DNA of 64,000 nucleotides from Brachypodium distachyon (Eukaryota; Streptophyta; Magnoliopsida; Poales; Poaceae). The DNA is taken from contig NC_016131.3 in the NCBI RefSeq assembly GCF_000005505.3, positions 19,303,501 through 19,367,500 of the forward strand, read 5' to 3'. Below are positions 60,100 to 64,000 of this stretch, piece by piece. Numbering within the stretch: position 1 is the stretch's first letter; each line of letters begins with the position of its first letter. Below the pieces are notes generated by a model. The model had not been told where the DNA came from and did no database searches. It saw only the letters and a list, made by a program, of their open reading frames with translations. Both the position numbers and the translations under genes were made by a program.

Positions 60100-60840
60100 G
60101 ACGGGCAGACGTCGACAGGCCTCTGCAAGTAGAGTGGGCCAGCAGGATATATAGAATAGATAGCAGGCGGGCCCGGCACTGACCAACCGTGGTAAACTGG
60201 GCCGGACCGAACCACCCACCCCACAGCCCGGCCTACACGCACACGACGGCGCAGAGAATCCCGGCCCACCGCGAAAGAGACGCGTGACGGGGGCCGCGAC
60301 CACGTGCCAGCTTGGCAAGATCCGGAGGGCTCACGTGAGTGGCGTGTGGTCCCCGCTTCCCACACGCTTTTCCCACTCCCGAACCGAACCCAAACCCCCC
60401 CTTTTCGTGGCCCCTACTACGGTGGAAAACGAGGCCCGCAGGAAACGGGAACTGACGCCCTGACCCCACACGCCACCGCGGCCCGGGGCGGGGGACCCGC
60501 GTGTCACTGGCTAGCGGACACTGAAAAGCGCGCGCCCCGTGGGGCCCCCCGTGCTGCCGTGCGCTCTCTCTTTTTTCTTTCTTCTCGCCCCCGCTTCGCG
60601 CTTGTGTCACGGAAAAAAAGGCTTATCCTCCGCGTGGGGCCCACCACATCCGTTTCCCCCTTTTCTCTCCCTGTTTTTTTTTTTTGCCTTTTCATGCGGT
60701 GCACGACAGCCTGTGGTGGACCGCGACCACGCGTGTCGCGCGGCCGTCCGCGAAGCGCGAAGGCGTTTTCCGTGGATTAATCGCGTGGTTTAGCTTTAGC
60801 CCGCGTTAACTGCCGCGGTTAACCCCCAACTAGTGGATGG
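60100..60840. other. Orphan CpG-rich island with promoter-like motifs
   Basis: About 700 bp of GC- and CpG-rich DNA in AT-rich surroundings. It contains two CACGTG G-boxes (near 60300 and 60332), GTGGGGCCCACC-type palindromes (near 60634) resembling TCP site II, and CT runs (60565-60590 and 60660-60690). The overlapping frames here on both strands (up to 158 codons) are compositional, without domains. It looks like a promoter or CpG island, but no gene follows on either side within the window. Confidence 0.45.
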
Positions 60841-63800
60841 TAACCTGCCGCCGTAGTACTCCGAAGTAGGTTAGGTGTAACTGGATTAAGTACCGTCTGA
60901 CCTTGTAAACCCACTCAAGTCCACCGTTGGTGCTGTGTGTCCTTGGTGGTCCGAATCTCCTGCCGATTGCCGGTGGCAGTTTTGACCCCAGAAACACGAA
61001 AATGTACCGGCTGGATTTCGGACCCGAGCATATGAGATAGGCTGTGGCGATGGTTTTTCAAATGCGCACACTGAAGTTTAGTTTTAGAAAAAAAAATCAG
61101 AAAAATGTTCTGCTCCGTATATGTATATTTCGATGTTTATTGCGCCTCTAAAATTCCAGTAACGGATTTTTTTTTTCATTTCTAGTCTAATTTGTAGTGT
61201 ATGAATCTAAGACAGACAGATATATGTTTTTTTTTAAAAAATAACTTCGAAGGAGTTTGAAACCTCTAGGCTCATTAGGGCTCATGCTCCAAACATCTGC
61301 TCTCGGCAAACTTACCTATATTTAGAAAAAATTGATATCTATGTGGACACTTAAAATGGAATTAGTTGAAAATTAAGGCGGGACTAGTTAGCGATCGCAC
61401 GTGTGCGAGTACCAATAAATTCCGGCAACTTTCTTCACGTGGCAATAGTATTTGCTAAATTCGGGTGATTTTACCTCCTTCCCACTCACCTTTGCACTCG
61501 CTCATTTGCAATCCCCTAAAAGTAAGGTACGCCGTCTGCTTCCCTCGCTTTTTTTCTACGTTCGCATACTTTTTCAATGATCATTACCTAGCTTTCAATT
61601 TCAACTAGTTTCAGACAGTTTTCCACTAAATTCATGCAAGTTTCTTGGACCTTTCAACGATTTTAGGTACCCTAGGATTAAAATTAGAACAACTCTGAAC
61701 TATAAACTATGAACCATCCGCTAGATTTCAAAGACTTCCAACAAGTTCCTATGCATTTCATCAAATCCAATAAAAACACAACAACCCGCGAACCTTGAAC
61801 GAGCCTTTTTTTCCCAAGCAAGCTTCCCCCCAACACTTTCCTACCTCCTCTGATTATGGGAAGCATGCACCACGCTCCACATAGCTGCAGGACCAATGTC
61901 ACCAACGCCCACAAGGGGCAGTGCTCAAGTCATTGTTGATGGGTAGTATGTGAGGTTTGTCAAGAACTTGGAAGAGAGAGAAACGTCAGGAAACACGAGC
62001 GCTAAGAGGCGAGAGGGTTGGTGCGAGAAGGGGCGAGAGGATTGGTGAGAGAAGATAAAGTGAGGATCGTGCAAGATGAGAGGATAAGGTTGTGGCACAT
62101 GCATAGCTAGCCGACATAGAAGAGTTCCGATGTTTTTGTTTTACCCTCCCAGCACATAGTATAAGTTTCGCTCCAAGAAACACACATGATAATATACTCG
62201 AGAGGGTTGTCGTTCACCCTCTTTGACTTTTCCAAGACTTATAATTCTTCTTTTAACATTTCCCACCAATTTCCTTTCTCGTTGGATTTTCTTTTACTCT
62301 TTTCCACCAACAACACTTGCGATATCACTCCACAATTCCATTTGAACCAACACCACCACCAAAACATCAAATATTGAGTAAAAACATCACAATGTTGAGA
62401 GGGTTAAACACTTTCTAGCTTTTCCTAGACTAGTAATTCTTCCTTTAGCATCTCCAACCAACCGATTACAGTTGCAAGACGATTCCATGATTTCGATACG
62501 AACCAACACAATAAAGTTATGAATTTATTCAGAGGCGGGAGTGTTTTGAATATCCACCCAACCAGAAAAAAATCGCACAATCTTGCCACCTTGGTTTGTA
62601 AAGTATTTAATTGATTTTGAGATAATAGGCGGGCACGCAATATTAAGTAAACAAAAGATTAGCATTTAATTAAAATTGGCGGAAGATTAATGCAAGACTA
62701 GTTCGCGACCGCCCTTGTAGGAGTAGCAGTCAATTCCGGCAGCTTTTCGCACGTGCCAATAGTATGCGGTCAATTCCGACAACCCCAAAATGTTTTCGTG
62801 TGATTTCTTGTGTAAAGTTTACTTATTATCTTCCAATTTTGAATTCTCGCGGGAATAAAAAGGAGCTCCCAACTAATTTTAAATGTTTTCCCATGAAATT
62901 CATGTAAGTATGTACCAAAAAAGCAGCTATACCGTTGAACTTCAATTTTTCGGGAAAAAATTATATACTAAATTCATAGAATTTTACCCGTATAAAAGTT
63001 TCAACAATTTTCATCTCTCAAAGCTTTCAACTATAAACCATGGACTTTTGCCTAGCTAGATCGACTGGCCCTCCTACGACTCGATCCACTTCACCTCTCA
63101 AAGCTCAGCAAGTATCAAAGCTAGTTCGTTCTCCTGGAGACTTCGTCTCTTGTAAACCCCCATGGCACCAAGCTTCTAGGTCCCTTATATTGCACACGCC
63201 CATCTTCTTATAGATAGAAGAACTGCACTTTTGTTTCGAGTTTGCAAAACATCATGTGGTATTTGAATGGATTTGAAGTAATTTCTCTGCTCATATTTAA
63301 CTGCCTTAAACTCATCATTAGGGATGCTTCTAATAGATGACTTCTACTGCGTGCACTCCGGTGATATAACTATAATCTCTTTTTAGGTTTTATAATTAGT
63401 AACCTATACGATAGCATTATTTTTCTAGATAACATCTCCATGTCACAAGATGCAGACGACCAACGTGTTTTAGAAGGAAGATACCTTGTGGTGAAGGTTG
63501 AACAAATCTGCAATAGAACTAGAGTAAGCACGCAAGGACCTCTTGAAGCATATCTAAGGCGTACTAGAAGCTCCAGAAAGCTGTACTACGGGTATAATAA
63601 TCTCATAAATTTTTGATTTAAAGCAAACAGTTGTCACTTATAAAACCGGGCGCCGTCTAGGTTCCAAATACTCACAGCCAAAATTCAAATTCACCAGTAT
63701 TAATTGGTCCAGATAGGTACCAGTGCCATCCAGCGATCCGCGTCATCGGTCTAAAATATCAAACATTTGCTAACTTCCAGATCCGCCTTCCTCCAATCAA

Positions 63801-64000
63801 TTTAGTAATGAAAACGGCATTAACAATTGATAAATAAAAAAAATCTGCAGGATCTTTTTACTCATTCTTCTTTCGGAGGAGAGTAGGCGAGGCGTGCGGT
63901 GAAGGTTGGTGGCTAGTGGGGGCGCCAGCCTCTGGGGGGGGTGACGTCACCGCCCCTCGCCACGTCAGCGCCCACGAGCAGAACGTTGAAAAGAGAAAGA
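60841..64000. other. Right-end gene-free stretch with an old internal duplication
   Basis: No supported gene. Segments starting at 61376 and 62680 are similar (ACTAGTTnGCGAnCGCnC, AATTCCGGCAnCTTT, CACGTGnCAATAGTAT), and later words (TTTCAACnATTTT, AACTATAAACnATG) recur in the same order, suggesting a decayed duplication about 1.3 kb apart. A second pair, GAGAGGGTT then TTTTCC and AGACT, occurs at 62200 and 62395. The right end (63860-64000) becomes GC-rich and holds GTGACGTCAC at 63941-63950. Confidence 0.4.

Noticed and set aside
60233..60793. Frames of 66-158 codons in the CpG-rich island
   Set aside because: Overlapping on both strands, no domains, explained by high GC content.

Overview
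The window is nuclear DNA of a grass, most likely a pooid (Brachypodium/Triticeae-type). Genes have spliced plant introns and GC-rich 5' exons. Repeats are typical grass types: Stowaway, Tourist/Harbinger and CACTA DNA transposons, Helitron-like ends, a tRNA-related SINE and a zf-RVT LINE. The pooid placement is inferred from the repeat mix; no species is claimed.

Eleven protein-coding genes were reconstructed by joining exons at GT..AG sites with matching phase. Left part: a DUF868 gene (-), a secreted copper amine oxidase (-), a dead DUF1618/Harbinger chimera with a Copia fragment, a complete non-autonomous CACTA element (8946-11246), a DUF295-type F-box gene (+) and a WDR5-like gene (-). 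The WDR5-like promoter region is tandemly duplicated and carries eight G-boxes. Middle: the splicing factor gene PRP18 (+) converges on an INO-type YABBY gene (-). These are followed by four + strand genes: an OCT7/NiaP-like transporter, an RSRC2-like SR-related protein, the plastid fatty-acid-binding protein FAP1, and a VMP1-like KMS1 gene. From about 47.3 kb to the right end I find no convincing protein-coding gene. That 16.6 kb holds a SINE with a perfect target-site duplication, MITEs, Helitron-like ends, an old degenerate duplication and an orphan CpG-rich island.

The genes are ordinary, independent housekeeping or developmental loci, not an operon or cluster. Two act in nuclear RNA processing (PRP18, RSRC2), one in H3K4 methylation (WDR5), one in ovule/flower development (YABBY) and four in membranes, lipids or metabolism (CuAO, OCT7, FAP1, KMS1). 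Introns are hotspots for small insertions: CuAO, WDR5, PRP18, YABBY and RSRC2 carry MITEs, and KMS1 carries a LINE. I found no convincing new biological system. The most interesting signals are the duplicated G-box promoter repeat of the WDR5 gene, the DUF1618-Harbinger chimera, the two-headed Helitron-like structure and the orphan GC-rich island.
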